From Stenotrophomonas koreensis (GTDB lineage Bacteria > Pseudomonadota > Gammaproteobacteria > Xanthomonadales > Xanthomonadaceae), in NCBI RefSeq assembly GCF_001431525.1, contig NZ_LDJH01000018.1, positions 1-64,000 on the forward strand: a stretch of 64,000 nt of DNA, in the 5' to 3' direction. Below, in pieces: positions 1 through 9,446 of the stretch. How positions within the stretch are numbered: position 1 is the stretch's first letter; each line of letters opens with the position of its first letter. The notes beneath the pieces were generated by a model. It did no database searches. It was not told the DNA's origin and saw only the letters and a program-made list of their open reading frames with translations. The position numbers were made by a program, and so were the translations under genes.

Positions 1-177
1 GTGTCTTACGCGTACTGGCCGGGGCGGCGGCGGCGAGGGCGCGCGGGTCAATCGGGCGACTGTGCTGATCGCGGACCAAAGCGGCGCGAGAACTCGCTGC
101 GCCCAAACACCTCGCGCCTGTTCCGTTGATCCGCTGCGATGCTCGGCACGCTCTACGGCTCGGGCAGGAGGAGCAAA
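1..177. other. Left-edge region without a recognised gene
   Basis: A plus-strand frame is open from base 1 to a TGA at 127-129. It gives an arginine-rich 42-residue tail ending in NTSRLFR. This could be the C-terminus of a gene that starts left of the window, but I do not recognise it, and the very high GC content makes chance open frames likely. Bases 130-177 lead into a strong AGGAGG ribosome-binding site at 167-172. Confidence 0.3.
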
Positions 178-306
<129 letters not shown>

Positions 307-378
307 GTAGCGGGATTCAGTTGACAGTTCCGCAGGCAGGAGGATGCTTGCAGGGTCTCCGTCACCGATGCCTTTGCC

Positions 379-726
379 ATGCCCGGGCTGTTTACCCGCC
401 TTGCCGCCTGTGCGGCCATCGTTGCCATTGTCCTGCTCTGCCAGCCACGGCGGGATGCCCCGGCGGTGACGGTCAGTGCCGGGGTCAACCTGCGGGAGGC
501 GCCGGACGTGCGCGCGGCCAAGGTGGCCGTGCTGCCGGTGGGGACCGAAGTGGAACTGGGCACCTGCCTGGTCGACCGCAGCTGGTGCCGGGTCAGTGCC
601 GGCAGCCAGAGTGGCTGGGCCTCGGCGCGCTACCTGAGCGCGGCCACGGACAATGGCCGCGTGCGCCTGGCCGAATCGGAGGAAGACCTGCGCGTGGCGG
701 TGGAGCCGGGCAGCCGCACGGAGTGA
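379..726 (+). CDS. Membrane-anchored or exported bacterial SH3 (SH3b) domain protein
   Basis: This 115-residue protein opens with a hydrophobic segment (about residues 5-21), which acts as a signal peptide or anchor. Residues about 30-92 form a bacterial SH3 domain, shown by VNLREAPD, then KVAVLPVGTEVEL, then RVSAGSQSGWASARYL. SH3b domains of this class usually bind cell-wall peptides or other envelope ligands. Two cysteines (in GTCLVDRSWCRV) could form a disulfide. The ATG at 379 lacks a good ribosome-binding site. A TTGACA at 321-326 could be a -35 box but has no convincing -10. The gene converges on fabB across a shared hairpin terminator. Family assignment is fairly sure, ligand unknown. 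Confidence 0.7.
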   Translation: MPGLFTRLAACAAIVAIVLLCQPRRDAPAVTVSAGVNLREAPDVRAAKVAVLPVGTEVELGTCLVDRSWCRVSAGSQSGWASARYLSAATDNGRVRLAESEEDLRVAVEPGSRTE

Positions 727-748
727 GGCGACCCTTGGCAGGTATGAA

Positions 749-773
749 AAAAGCCCGGCATGACCGGGCTTTT
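749..773. terminator. Bidirectional hairpin terminator between the SH3 gene and fabB
   Basis: AAAAGCCCGG (749-758) pairs with CCGGGCTTTT (764-773) around a 5-base loop. The A-run on one side and T-run on the other let it work for both convergent genes. Confidence 0.85.
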
Positions 774-796
774 CAGTACTGCCAGATGGCGTCGGC

Positions 797-2008
797 TTAC
801 ACGCGGCCGAGCACCAGGGTGGCGTTGGTGCCGCCGAAGCCGAAGCTGTTGGACATCACCACGTCCAGCTTGGCGTCGCGGCTTTCGCGCAGGATCGGGA
901 AGCCTTCGGCGCGTTCGTCCAGGGTCTCGATGTTGGCCGAGCCGGCAACAAAACCGTCGCGCATCATCAGCAGGCAGAAGATCGCCTCGTGCACCGAGGC
1001 TGCGCCCAGCGAGTGGCCGGACAGTGCCTTGGTCGAGGAGATCTCCGGCACGTTGTCGCCGAACACTTCGCGCACCGCGCCCAGTTCGGTGACATCGCCC
1101 AGCGGGGTCGAGGTGCCGTGGGTATTGAGGTACTGCACGGTCGGGTTGCCGGCATTTTCCAGCGCCTGGCGCATGCAGCGCACCGCACCTTCGCCGGACG
1201 GGGCGACCATGTCGGCACCATCACTGGTGACGCCGTAGCCGAGCAGCTCGGCATAGATGGTGGCGCCACGGGCAACGGCGTGCTCGTACTCTTCCAGCAC
1301 CAGCATGCCGCCGCCGCCGGCGATGACGAAGCCATCGCGGCTGGCGTCATACGGGCGCGAAGCGGTGGCCGGGGTGTCGTTGTAGCTGGTGGACAGCGCG
1401 CCCATCGCGTCGAACAGGCAGCTGGTGGTCCAGTGCAGGTCCTCGCCGCCACCGGCCAGCACGATGTCCTGGGCGCCGTGGCGGATCAGGTCGGCGCCGG
1501 CGCCGATGCAGTGGGCGCTGGTGGCGCAGGCAGCCGACAGCGAATAGCTGACGCCCTTGATCGACAGCGCAGTGGCCAGGTTGGCCGACACGGTGGAGCC
1601 CATCGTGCGCGGCACCATGTACGGGCCGACCTTGCGCACGCCGCGCTCGCGCATCAACGCGGCCGATTCCACCTGCCAGTGGCTGGAACCACCGCCGGAG
1701 CCGGCAATCAGGCCGGTACGCGGGTTGCTGACCTGCTCGGGCGTCAGCCCGGCATGGGCCACCGCATCGCGCGCGGCGATGTAGGCATAGGCCGCGGCCT
1801 CGCTCATGAAGCGCTTGAGCTTGCGGTCGATCTGCGCGTCCAGGTCGATGTCCACGCGGCCGCCAACCTGGCTGCGCATGCCGACTTCGGCGTGGTCTTC
1901 CAGCCGGGTGATGCCGGCGCGCTGCTCGCGCAGGGCGGCCGAGACGGTGTCCAGATCATTGCCCAGGCACGAGGTGATGCCCATTCCGGTGATGACGACG
2001 CGCCGCAT
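797..2008 (-). CDS. fabB: 3-oxoacyl-ACP synthase I (beta-ketoacyl-ACP synthase, FabB)
   Basis: A cytoplasmic condensing enzyme that elongates acyl-ACP with malonyl-ACP and is needed for unsaturated fatty acid synthesis. The 403-residue protein starts [10 protein letters not shown]. It carries the thiolase-fold triad: Cys161 in SAACATSAH, His297 in [11 protein letters not shown] and His332 in [11 protein letters not shown]. Length and spacing match E. coli FabB. The start is fixed by overlap with fabA: the fabA TGA and the fabB ATG share one base (TGATG at 2006-2010). A longer in-frame extension upstream overlaps fabA and is spurious. It is the second gene of a fabA-fabB operon and should be translationally coupled. 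Confidence 0.97.
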   Translation of the reverse strand: MRRVVITGMGITSCLGNDLDTVSAALREQRAGITRLEDHAEVGMRSQVGGRVDIDLDAQIDRKLKRFMSEAAAYAYIAARDAVAHAGLTPEQVSNPRTGLIAGSGGGSSHWQVESAALMRERGVRKVGPYMVPRTMGSTVSANLATALSIKGVSYSLSAACATSAHCIGAGADLIRHGAQDIVLAGGGEDLHWTTSCLFDAMGALSTSYNDTPATASRPYDASRDGFVIAGGGGMLVLEEYEHAVARGATIYAELLGYGVTSDGADMVAPSGEGAVRCMRQALENAGNPTVQYLNTHGTSTPLGDVTELGAVREVFGDNVPEISSTKALSGHSLGAASVHEAIFCLLMMRDGFVAGSANIETLDERAEGFPILRESRDAKLDVVMSNSFGFGGTNATLVLGRV

Positions 2009-2523
2009 CAGAAGTTCTCCGTCGAGGTGAACAGGCCGACCTTCAGGTCCTTGGCGGTGTAGATTTCGCGGCCATCGACCAGCATGCGGGCATCGGCCTG
2101 GGCCATCACCAGCTTGCGGTTGATCACCCGGCTGATTTCCAGCTCGTACTGCACCAGCTTGGCGTCCGGACGCACCTGGCCGGTGAACTTGACCTCGCCG
2201 CAGCCCAGCGCACGGCCGCGGCCGTTGGCACCGATCCAGGTCAGCCAGAAGCCGGTAAGCTGCCACATGGCATCCAGGCCCAGGCAGCCGGGCATCACCG
2301 GGTCACCGATGAAGTGGCAGCCGAAAAACCACAGGTCCGGCTTGATGTCCAGCTCCGCACGGATGTAGCCCTTGCCGTAGGCACCGCCCTCATCGCGGAT
2401 GTCGGTGATGCGATCGAACATCAGCATCGGGTCATTGGGCAGGCGGCCCTTGTCGGGGCCAAACAGTTCGCCTCGTGCACTGGCCAGAAGGTGTTCACGA
2501 TTGAACGCATGCAAACGGGTCAT
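2008..2523 (-). CDS. fabA: Bifunctional 3-hydroxydecanoyl-ACP dehydratase/isomerase (FabA)
   Basis: FabA dehydrates 3-hydroxydecanoyl-ACP and isomerises trans-2- to cis-3-decenoyl-ACP, the branch point to unsaturated fatty acids. The 171-residue hot-dog-fold protein contains the invariant stretch [19 protein letters not shown] with catalytic His70 and Asp84. I chose the ATG at 2523; a TTG lies immediately upstream in frame. No clear Shine-Dalgarno is visible. It leads the fabA-fabB operon, and the ~180-base region shared with divergent dinB holds a perfect palindrome (2591-2600) that may be an operator. Confidence 0.97.
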   Translation of the reverse strand: MTRLHAFNREHLLASARGELFGPDKGRLPNDPMLMFDRITDIRDEGGAYGKGYIRAELDIKPDLWFFGCHFIGDPVMPGCLGLDAMWQLTGFWLTWIGANGRGRALGCGEVKFTGQVRPDAKLVQYELEISRVINRKLVMAQADARMLVDGREIYTAKDLKVGLFTSTENF

Positions 2524-2590
2524 CAAGGGACAATCCAGACGGTTGGTTCGAGCGAGGAGAATGCGTCAGGGATCCGATTCAATCAATCGT

Positions 2591-2600
2591 TTCAATTGAA
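2591..2600. promoter_or_regulatory. TTCAATTGAA palindrome in the fabA-dinB intergenic region
   Basis: A perfect 10-base palindrome lies 68 bases upstream of the fabA start and 107 bases upstream of dinB. The surrounding bases are A/T-rich compared with the genome. It is a candidate operator for fatty-acid control of fabAB, but it does not match the FabR or DesT sites I know. Confidence 0.3.
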
Positions 2601-2706
2601 CGGTGGCGTATGTTAACCGCTGTTCGCCGCCGTTTAGCGGATGTTTGCGCCGCATCGTTTGGCGACAATTGTAAGGACAAGTGTGCATTTGCCGCATTGA
2701 GGCAAC

Positions 2707-3819
2707 ATGTTGGCGACATTTCAGGATTGGGCAGTGAACTTCCAGCGCAAGATCATCCATGTCGACATGGACGCCTTCTACGCCTCGGTCGAGCAGCGCG
2801 ATGATCCGGCTTTGCGCGGGCAGCCGGTGGTGGTGGCCTGGCGTGGCGCGCGTTCGGTGGTCTGCGCGGCCAGTTACGAGGCCCGTCAATACGGCGTGCG
2901 CTCGGCGATGCCGGCACTGCGCGCGGAGCGGCTGTGCCCGCAGGCGATCTTCGTGCCGCCGGATTTTTCCCGTTACAAGGCGGTGTCGCAGCAGATCCGG
3001 GCGATCTTCCGGCAGTACACGCCGCTGGTGGAGCCGTTGTCACTGGATGAGGCGTATCTGGATGTCAGCCACAGCCCGTGCTGCGGCGGGATTGCCACCG
3101 AGATGGCCCGCAGCATCCGCGAACAGATTTTCGCCACTACCGGGTTGACCGCCTCGGCCGGGATTGCGCCGAACAAGTTCATCGCCAAGATCGCCTCGGA
3201 CTGGCGCAAGCCCAATGGCCAGTTCGTGGTTCCGCCGGGCCGCGTCGAGGCGTTCTTGACCGACCTGCCGGTGGCGCGGATTCCCGGGGTCGGCAAGGTG
3301 ATGCAGGCGCGGCTGCAGCGGCTGCAGGTCAGCACCGTTGGTGAGCTGCGCAGCCTGCCGCTGGCGCAGCTGGAGGCCGAATTCGGCAGCTGGGGCCGGC
3401 GCCTGCACGAGCGCGCGCGCGGCATTGACGAACGTGCGGTGGAGCCGTTCTCGCCGGTGCAGTCCATATCCAGTGAGGACACCTTCGCCGAGGATCTGCG
3501 CCTGGAACAGCTGGAGCCGCCGATCATCGAGCAGGCCGCACGCACCTGGGCGGCGCGCGGCAAGACCGAGCGGGTGCCTCACACCGTGGTGCTCAAGCTC
3601 AAGACCGCCGACTTCCGCATCCTCACCCGCAGCTTCAGCCCGGAAACGCCACCGGCCTCGCAGGCGGTGCTTACCGAGATCGCACTGGCCCTGCGCGAGC
3701 GGGTCAACCTGCCGGCCGATACCCGCTACCGGCTGGTCGGGGTTGGACTGTCCGGTTTCCAGGACCCGGCGCCGATGGCGGTGCAGGGCGAGCTGTTTGC
3801 CAGCCCGGGCGAGCGCTGA
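2707..3819 (+). CDS. dinB: DNA polymerase IV (Y family, DinB)
   Basis: An error-prone translesion polymerase that copies past damaged bases and extends misaligned primers. The palm shows HVDMDAFYASVEQ (first metal aspartate), ARSVVCAASYEAR, and SLDEAYLDVS (second acidic pair). The helix-hairpin-helix IPGVGKVM and the little-finger domain SSEDTFAEDL follow. The last residues, VQGELFASPGER, include a QxxLF-type beta-clamp-binding peptide (QGELF). The ATG at 2707 has GAGG five bases upstream. A GTG at 2734 would give the usual family N-terminus (…RKIIHVDMDAF) and is a real alternative. I saw no clear LexA box upstream. Confidence 0.95.
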   Translation: MLATFQDWAVNFQRKIIHVDMDAFYASVEQRDDPALRGQPVVVAWRGARSVVCAASYEARQYGVRSAMPALRAERLCPQAIFVPPDFSRYKAVSQQIRAIFRQYTPLVEPLSLDEAYLDVSHSPCCGGIATEMARSIREQIFATTGLTASAGIAPNKFIAKIASDWRKPNGQFVVPPGRVEAFLTDLPVARIPGVGKVMQARLQRLQVSTVGELRSLPLAQLEAEFGSWGRRLHERARGIDERAVEPFSPVQSISSEDTFAEDLRLEQLEPPIIEQAARTWAARGKTERVPHTVVLKLKTADFRILTRSFSPETPPASQAVLTEIALALRERVNLPADTRYRLVGVGLSGFQDPAPMAVQGELFASPGER

Positions 3820-3864
3820 TTTTCCGATCGCAGCTAGACTGGCGGTTTTTTGCAGGAGCGGGAC

Positions 3865-4548
3865 ATGGCCATCGATGCGCTGGTGTTCGATCTGGACGGC
3901 ACCCTGGTCGACAGTGCCGCCGATATCGCCGAGGCGGTCAACCGGCTGTTTGATGCGCTGGCCCTGCCACGGGTGGACGCGGCGCTGGTGCGTGGCTGGA
4001 TCGGTGATGGCGTCAGCGCGCTGGTGGCCACTGCGCTGGCCCATCAACGCAGTGCGCTGGCACTGGAACAGGCGTTGCCGGTCTTCATGGCCGGTTACCA
4101 CGATTGCCTGCTGCGCAGCCCGCAGCTGTATCCCGGGGTGGCCCCGGCCCTGGCCAGCCTGCAGCAGGCCGGCGTGCCGATGGCCATCTGCACCAACAAG
4201 CCGGTGGAGCTGGTGCCGCCGCTGCTGGCCCACCTGGGCATTGCCGGCCATTTCCCGGTGATTGTCGGCGGTGGCTCGCTGCCACAGCGCAAGCCGGACC
4301 CGGCACCGTTGCTGGCGGCGGCGCAGGGGCTTGGCGTGGCCGTGCAGAACTGCCTGATGGTCGGCGATTCGGCCACCGACCATGCCGCGGCCATCGCGGC
4401 GCAGATGCCGGTGGCGCTGGTGCGCTATGGCTACCCGCGTGGCCTGGATCTGGAGGCCGTGCCGAGTGTGGCGGTGGTGGATGATCTGCGCGCGCTGCTG
4501 CCACTGCTGGGGATCGCCGGGGCGGATGAGCTGCCTGCTGGCCGCTGA
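3865..4548 (+). CDS. gph: Phosphoglycolate phosphatase, HAD family (Gph)
   Basis: Removes phosphate from 2-phosphoglycolate formed during repair of 3'-phosphoglycolate DNA ends. The protein has 227 residues. HAD motif I is VFDLDGTLVDS near the N-terminus, motif II is ICTNKP, the motif III lysine is in QRKPDP, and motif IV is MVGDSATDHAAA. The helical cap after motif I is of the Gph/PGP type. The start ATG at 3865 has CAGGAG (3853-3858) six bases upstream; an upstream in-frame TTG overlaps that ribosome-binding site and is not the start. It follows dinB by 45 bases and may be co-transcribed with it. Other HAD substrates cannot be excluded. Confidence 0.9.
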   Translation: MAIDALVFDLDGTLVDSAADIAEAVNRLFDALALPRVDAALVRGWIGDGVSALVATALAHQRSALALEQALPVFMAGYHDCLLRSPQLYPGVAPALASLQQAGVPMAICTNKPVELVPPLLAHLGIAGHFPVIVGGGSLPQRKPDPAPLLAAAQGLGVAVQNCLMVGDSATDHAAAIAAQMPVALVRYGYPRGLDLEAVPSVAVVDDLRALLPLLGIAGADELPAGR

Positions 4549-4888
4549 GTGCCTGCCCGGTGGCGCTGCTGCGGTCGGGATGGATGCCGGTGTCGGCGTC
4601 GTTGCGCTGTCTGCGCTGGCACTGGTGCAGCGCACGGGCGCCCTGGCCAGAACGCGGCCGGCGACTGGCCGCTGCACCGACAACGCGCACTGGCCCGGCA
4701 TGGCGGTTGCCCCGGGCGGGCGGCACTGGGCAGCACCCTTGCGCGGCTGCAGCGAGGGTCATCGGTGCGGACAGCCGCAGTCGCGATGGTCGGCGCGATA
4801 GAATAGGCGCGTTCATCCATCACCGGTGCTTGTTGATGTTGCAGTTGGAAATGCCTTGCCTTGTGCGCGCGCGGCGCCGGGGCGTCCG
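4549..4888. other. 340-base GC-rich gap between gph and the phosphatase-like gene
   Basis: I see no supportable gene here. Open frames exist in every register but give arginine/alanine-rich nonsense and have no ribosome-binding sites. Because the downstream gene resembles alpha-ribazole phosphatase (CobC), I looked for a cobalamin riboswitch. There are loose matches (GCCGGTG, then GGCACTGG) but no ordered set of conserved boxes. Confidence 0.4.
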
Positions 4889-5488
4889 GTGATTATCGAT
4901 CTACTCTGCCACGCCGCCACCGGCCGCGACGGCTATCTGGATGGGCGCAAGGCGGTGGCACCGCTGCCCGGTGCGCTGGACGCGCTGTGCCGTGGCCATT
5001 GTGGAATCGGCTGGAGTGCGGTGATCAGTGCCCCCGGGCAGGCCTGTGTGGACAGCGCGCAGGCACTGGTGGCCGGTGCCGGCCTGGCCGTCACCGTCGA
5101 TGCCGACTGGCGCGAGGTGGATTTTGGCGACTGGGACGGGATGCCGATCGATGTGCTCGACCCGGAGCAGCTGGCCGCGTTTTTTGATCCACCGCACGAG
5201 GCGGTTCCCCCCGGTGGGGAATCCTGGCAGGCGCGTGATGCGCGCCTGGAAGCGGCATTGGCCCGTCTGCTGGCCAGCGCACAGCAGGTGGATGGGATCA
5301 GCCTGCTGGTCGCCCAGCCCGGGCCGGTGCGCTGGCTGCTGTGGCGGCTGACCGGCGTGCCGTTTGAAGCCCTGTGGGGCCTGCGCATTGCCGAAGGCAG
5401 CCGCCTGCGTCTGGATGTGCGCTGTGGCAGCGACGGCGCGTGGGCCGAACTGGTCGAGCTGCGGCAGAGTCCGCCACTGCCGGGCTGA
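4889..5488 (+). CDS. Degenerate histidine-phosphatase-superfamily protein (CobC-like), probably inactive
   Basis: The 199-residue protein has the outline of the xanthomonad histidine phosphatases related to alpha-ribazole phosphatase: GRDGYLDGR near residues 13-21 and WREVDFGDWDG further on. The catalytic residues are damaged. The usual RHG is CHA (LLCHAATG): the histidine is kept but the arginine is lost. The second arginine motif (SSPRQR-type) reads SAPGQA, and the second histidine (normally THAGP-type) is Gln in VAQPGPVRW. The frame is intact. So it is either a pseudoenzyme with a new role or a gene early in decay. GTG 4889 fits the family N-terminus; an upstream GTG at 4826 adds 21 residues that look non-coding. 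No strong ribosome-binding site. Confidence 0.7.
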   Translation: MIIDLLCHAATGRDGYLDGRKAVAPLPGALDALCRGHCGIGWSAVISAPGQACVDSAQALVAGAGLAVTVDADWREVDFGDWDGMPIDVLDPEQLAAFFDPPHEAVPPGGESWQARDARLEAALARLLASAQQVDGISLLVAQPGPVRWLLWRLTGVPFEALWGLRIAEGSRLRLDVRCGSDGAWAELVELRQSPPLPG

Positions 5489-5513
5489 GCCCGGCAAGGC
5501 CGGCAAGCCGGGT

Positions 5514-5996
5514 TCAGCCCAGCGTGGCGACCCAGGCGGCGGCAATGGCCTCGATGCCGGCCTGATCGTCGGCATCAAAGCGTGCCGGCAGCGGGCTGTC
5601 GATATCGAGCACGCCGACCAGCTGGCCGTTGTGGACCAGCGGCACCACGATTTCCGAGCGGGAGGCGGCATCGCAGGCGATATGGCCGGGGAAAGCGTGC
5701 ACGTCATCCACGCGCTGGGTCTGGCGGCTGCTGGCCGCCGCACCGCACACGCCCTTGTCCAGCGGGATGCGCACGCAGGCCGGCAGGCCCTGGAACGGCC
5801 CCACCACCAGCTCGGTGCCGTCAAAGAAATAGAAGCCGGCCCAGTTCAGGTCGGGCAGGGAATTGAACAGCAGCGCTGACAGGTTGGCCGCATTGGCGGT
5901 GCGGTCGTGCTCGCCGTACATCAGGCCACGGGCCTGCTCGAGCAGCTGGGCGTACTGTTCCGGCTTGCCGCCGGTAAGCGTGGAAGCGGTAAACAT
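5514..5996 (-). CDS. msrC: Free methionine-(R)-sulfoxide reductase, GAF domain (fRMsr)
   Basis: Reduces free L-methionine-(R)-sulfoxide to methionine with thioredoxin as electron donor, an oxidative-damage repair role in the cytosol. At 160 residues it is a single GAF domain of standard length. Three cysteines match the catalytic set: Cys74 (LPACVRIP), Cys84 (KGVCGAA) and Cys108 (HIACDA), spaced as in E. coli fRMsr. Also visible are NWAGFYFF and VPLVHNGQLVGVLDIDSP. The start is the ATG at 5996 (MFTAST); a much longer upstream extension of the frame has no family similarity. It converges on the phosphatase-like gene, with only 25 bases between them. Confidence 0.93.
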   Translation of the reverse strand: MFTASTLTGGKPEQYAQLLEQARGLMYGEHDRTANAANLSALLFNSLPDLNWAGFYFFDGTELVVGPFQGLPACVRIPLDKGVCGAAASSRQTQRVDDVHAFPGHIACDAASRSEIVVPLVHNGQLVGVLDIDSPLPARFDADDQAGIEAIAAAWVATLG

Positions 5997-6180
5997 GGTG
6001 GTCGGTTCAGGGTTCTGGACGTGGAGGAGGCTGCGGCAATCGCCCGCCGGGCGGGTCTGGCACCGGCACAGGGTGGGGGCGTGCCTGCACGGATCAAGGG
6101 TGCCGGTTGTGCGCGCCGGCAGCATCCTCAGTTCACCGCACTGGCGATGCCGGCACTGACGGCGCTTCTGCCCCAGAGGC

Positions 6181-6546
6181 TCAGGCAGCGCCCGGGCCGA
6201 GGTAGCGACAGCCGGAGGTGCAGGTCTCGAAGATCTCCACCGCGCTGAGCTGTGGCAGGGACGGCTGCAGCTGCTGCCAGATCCAGATGGCCAGGTTCTC
6301 GCTGGTCGGATTTTCCAGCCCGGGAATGTCGTTGAGGTAGTTGTGGTCCAGTTGCGCGTAGATCGGCGCAAAGGCGGCCTTGATGTCGCCGAAATCGATG
6401 ATCCAGCCGGTCTCGGCCGCCGGCTCGCCGCGTACCGCGATGCGGATCCGGAACGAATGCCCATGCAGGCGGCCGCACTTGTGGCCGGCCGGCACGTGCG
6501 GCAGGCGGTGGGCGGACTCGGCGATGAATTCTTTGAAGATTTCCAT
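6181..6546 (-). CDS. queD: 6-carboxy-5,6,7,8-tetrahydropterin synthase (QueD)
   Basis: Converts 7,8-dihydroneopterin triphosphate to 6-carboxytetrahydropterin in queuosine (and 7-deazaguanine) synthesis. The 121-residue protein has the zinc-binding histidines and catalytic cysteine in AAHRLP-like [23 protein letters not shown], followed by [30 protein letters not shown] and the C-terminal ETCTSGC. These match E. coli QueD almost position for position. Two ATGs are possible: 6546 (MEIFKEF, chosen on family N-terminus) and 6555 (three residues longer). Neither has a clear ribosome-binding site. It is divergent from the TonB-dependent receptor gene and shares a palindrome-rich intergenic region with it. 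Confidence 0.95.
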   Translation of the reverse strand: MEIFKEFIAESAHRLPHVPAGHKCGRLHGHSFRIRIAVRGEPAAETGWIIDFGDIKAAFAPIYAQLDHNYLNDIPGLENPTSENLAIWIWQQLQPSLPQLSAVEIFETCTSGCRYLGPGAA

Positions 6547-6604
6547 GCCGGCCATTGTAGCGGGGCCGGTGGGGGCGGCTGTTGGTTGCATTTGAAATAC
6601 TTGT

Positions 6605-6639
6605 CCATCGCGATGGAGCGATATATATTTCGTTATATC
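6605..6639. promoter_or_regulatory. Two adjacent palindromes in the queD/TonB-receptor divergent region
   Basis: CCATCGCGATGG (6605-6616) is a perfect 12-base palindrome. Four bases further, GATATA (6620-6625) and TATATC (6634-6639) form a perfect inverted repeat across 8 bases. The A/T-rich sequence stands out sharply in this GC-rich genome. The site lies 84-118 bases before the receptor start and 60-95 bases before queD, a good position for an operator or promoter. GATAT/ATATC half-sites resemble ArsR-family methionine-pathway operators, but that is only a guess. Confidence 0.5.
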
Positions 6640-6722
6640 CGTATGAAGCGATGTAATTGGCAGCCCCGGCTGCCGACATTGCCCAATACGGTCCTCTCCC
6701 CCGGTCATTGCGCTCTCTCCCC

Positions 6723-9374
6723 ATGCCTGTACACGCCCCCCTCGTGCTGGCGGTCGCCGCCAGCCTCGCTGCCTCTTCCTCCATTGCCCATGCCGCCGAC
6801 GTGCTGGCCGCTGACGCCGGCCCCGGACGCACCCTGGATGCGGTGCAGGTCACCGGTTCGAACATCAAGCGCACCGACACCGAAACCGCCAACCCGGTGC
6901 AGGTGATCGACCGCGAACAGATTGCTGCCTCCGGCAAGCAGACCACCGCCGAGCTGCTGCGCTCGATCTCGGCCAACACCGGTGGTGGCTCCAATGAAAC
7001 CCAGAACTCGGGCTGGTCGTCGGGTGCGGCCGGCATCGGCCTGCGCGGGCTGAGCAGCAAGAACACCCTGATCCTGCTCAACGGCCGCCGCCTGGCCAAC
7101 TACGGCTTCCCCAACGGCGGGTTGTCGGACACCTTCGTCAACATCAACGCCCTGCCGCTGGTGGCGGTGGAGCGCATCGAAGTGCTCAAGGACGGCGCCA
7201 GCGCGGTGTACGGCTCCGATGCGGTGGCCGGCGTGGTCAACATCATCACCCGCCAGGACTACCAGGGGCTGGAAGTGGGCGGCACTGCCGGCGTCTCCGG
7301 CGAGGGCGACATGGGCACCCAGAGTGCCAAGGTGGTCGGCGGTTTCGGTGACCTGGACGCGGACGGCTGGAACGTGCTGTTCTCGCTGGAAGGCTACAAC
7401 CGTGAGCGCCTGGACCATGACCAGCGCGAGCTGACCGCCAGCGGTGATTACCGCCAGCTGCCCGGTGGCAGCCGCAGCGGTTGGTCGGCCAAGGGCGCCC
7501 GCCTGCTGGTCGGTGGTGCCTCGGTGCCGCTGCTCGACGCCAATGGCAACTGCCCTGAAGGCACCGTGCTCACCGCCAGCAAGCCGATTGATGGCCGTAA
7601 CGGCGATACCTGCGCCTTCAACCTCAATGATTCCTCCACCTTGATCCCCTCGACCAAGCGCTGGCAGGCCTATGTCACCGGCACCAAGCGCCTGGGTGAC
7701 AACGTGGAAGCGTTCGGCGAACTGCTCTACAGCGACCTGGAAGGCACCTCGTGGTTTGGCTCCAGCCCGTACTTCACCCTGGAATCTGGCCGCTTTGCAC
7801 TCAATGCCGACACCGGCCTGGCCGAGCCGGTCAGTGCCATCCTGCCGGGCGCCAATCCGTACAACCCCTACGGCGTGGACACCGCGCTGGAATACACCTT
7901 CTTCAATTTCGGCCAGACGCTGAAAACCAACCGTTCCAAGGCCTTCCGTGCCTTGGCCGGTTTGCGCGGCAACACCGAGAACTGGGGCTGGGAAGTGGCC
8001 GCCTACCGTGCAGGCAGCAGCGAGCGCGAGCGCGTTTCCGGCGGCTTTGCCAACCGCTGGACGCTGGCCGATGCCCTGGCCAGTGGCAGCTACAACCTGC
8101 TCAACCCGTCGGCCACCCCGCAGGCGGTGATCGACAGCATCGCCCTGTCCACGGTGCGCCCGGCCGAATCGCGCCTGCTCGGCATCGACGCCAAGGCCAC
8201 CCGCACCCTGGGTGAATTGACCCATGGCAGCGTCGGCTTTGCCACCGGCTACGAGTTCCGCCGCGAGAACCTGGACTCCTACAATCCGTGGCAGATCGAT
8301 GCCGGCCTGCAGATCCGCCCGGCCATTGCCGAGGCCCATGGCGTGCGTGATGTGCATGCCGCCTACGCCGAGATCGTGCTGCCGCTGGCCCCGGGCCTGG
8401 AAGTGGACGCGGCCGCCCGTTTTGACCATTACGACGACTTTGGTGATGCCTTCTCGCCCAAGATCGGCATCCGTTACCAGCCGGCCGAGTGGGTGGTGCT
8501 GCGTGCCGCCGCCTCCAAGGGCTTCCGTGCCCCGAGCCTGTCGGAGAATGCGTCCTCGACGATGATCTCCTACACCACTTCCGGGGTCATCGACCCGTAT
8601 GACCCGGACCAGCCGGGCCTGCGTGTCAGTCCGACCTTCTTCACCATCGGCAACACCGAGCTGGCTCCGGAAAAGACCCAGACCTTCAATGCTGGCGCCG
8701 TGTTCTCGCCATGGGAAGGCGGTTCGCTGAGCGTGGATTACTACCGAATCGAAGTGGACAACGTGATCGGCTCGGGCAACACCACCACGCTGATTGCCGA
8801 GAACAACCCGGCCAACGTGCTGCGCGATGCCAATGGCAAGCTGCAGGCCGTCTACAACCGCTACCAGAACCTCTCCGAGCTGCAGACCTCCGGTATCGAC
8901 ATCGAGGCGCGCCAGCGTTGGGACACCAGTGCCTACGGCAGCTTCGGCATCAGTACCGCGCTGAGCCATGTCATTGCCTACGAGCGCCCGCAGGTCATCG
9001 GTGGTGCGCTGGTCGATTACGCCGGCTCCAACCGCGGCTCGACCCTGCCCGACACCAAGGCCACCACCACCGCCGACTGGTCGCATGGCAACTGGCGCAC
9101 CGCCCTGACTTGGTACTACACCGCCGGCTATCAGCAGCGTGCCAGCGCGGCTGCCTCCGCCCTGCAGGAAGACGTGGCCAGCTACAGCCAGCTGGACTTG
9201 TATGTGGGCTACACCGGGTTTGAAAACCTGAGCCTGTACGCCAAGGTGCAGAACCTGGGTGACCGCACCCCGCCGTTTGATGCGTCCTACCCGGGTATCC
9301 GTGCACCGTATGACTTCGGCCAGTACGACCTGCGCGGCCGCTACGTGACCATCGGATTCGACTACCGCTTCTGA
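6723..9374 (+). CDS. TonB-dependent outer-membrane receptor
   Basis: An 883-residue outer-membrane beta-barrel importer driven by TonB-ExbBD. The signal peptide is about residues 1-23 (cut near AHA/AD). The plug domain (about 35-170) shows [42 protein letters not shown] and [29 protein letters not shown]. The rest is barrel, ending [10 protein letters not shown] with the terminal phenylalanine needed for BAM insertion. I chose the ATG at 6723 because it begins the signal peptide; the frame stays open 22 codons further upstream. The NIKR-type plug is common in xanthomonad receptors for peptides or glycans. The next gene, a secreted M14 peptidase, suggests a peptide substrate, which is inference. 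No TonB box is obvious. Confidence 0.93.
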   Translation: MPVHAPLVLAVAASLAASSSIAHAADVLAADAGPGRTLDAVQVTGSNIKRTDTETANPVQVIDREQIAASGKQTTAELLRSISANTGGGSNETQNSGWSSGAAGIGLRGLSSKNTLILLNGRRLANYGFPNGGLSDTFVNINALPLVAVERIEVLKDGASAVYGSDAVAGVVNIITRQDYQGLEVGGTAGVSGEGDMGTQSAKVVGGFGDLDADGWNVLFSLEGYNRERLDHDQRELTASGDYRQLPGGSRSGWSAKGARLLVGGASVPLLDANGNCPEGTVLTASKPIDGRNGDTCAFNLNDSSTLIPSTKRWQAYVTGTKRLGDNVEAFGELLYSDLEGTSWFGSSPYFTLESGRFALNADTGLAEPVSAILPGANPYNPYGVDTALEYTFFNFGQTLKTNRSKAFRALAGLRGNTENWGWEVAAYRAGSSERERVSGGFANRWTLADALASGSYNLLNPSATPQAVIDSIALSTVRPAESRLLGIDAKATRTLGELTHGSVGFATGYEFRRENLDSYNPWQIDAGLQIRPAIAEAHGVRDVHAAYAEIVLPLAPGLEVDAAARFDHYDDFGDAFSPKIGIRYQPAEWVVLRAAASKGFRAPSLSENASSTMISYTTSGVIDPYDPDQPGLRVSPTFFTIGNTELAPEKTQTFNAGAVFSPWEGGSLSVDYYRIEVDNVIGSGNTTTLIAENNPANVLRDANGKLQAVYNRYQNLSELQTSGIDIEARQRWDTSAYGSFGISTALSHVIAYERPQVIGGALVDYAGSNRGSTLPDTKATTTADWSHGNWRTALTWYYTAGYQQRASAAASALQEDVASYSQLDLYVGYTGFENLSLYAKVQNLGDRTPPFDASYPGIRAPYDFGQYDLRGRYVTIGFDYRF

Positions 9375-9446
9375 TCCAGCCAGCCCCGGCGCACGCAACG
9401 CCGGGGCGTTCCTGCATGGCCCGCCCATGCTGCAAGGGGGAAACCT

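Noticed and set aside
2601..2706. LexA-type SOS box for dinB
   Set aside because: No CTG-N10-CAG-type or TTAG-type palindrome in the expected position.
4549..4888. Possible cobalamin riboswitch upstream of the CobC-like gene
   Set aside because: Only scattered short matches (GCCGGTG, GGCACTGG); no ordered set of conserved boxes or closing stem, and GC-rich DNA gives such matches by chance.
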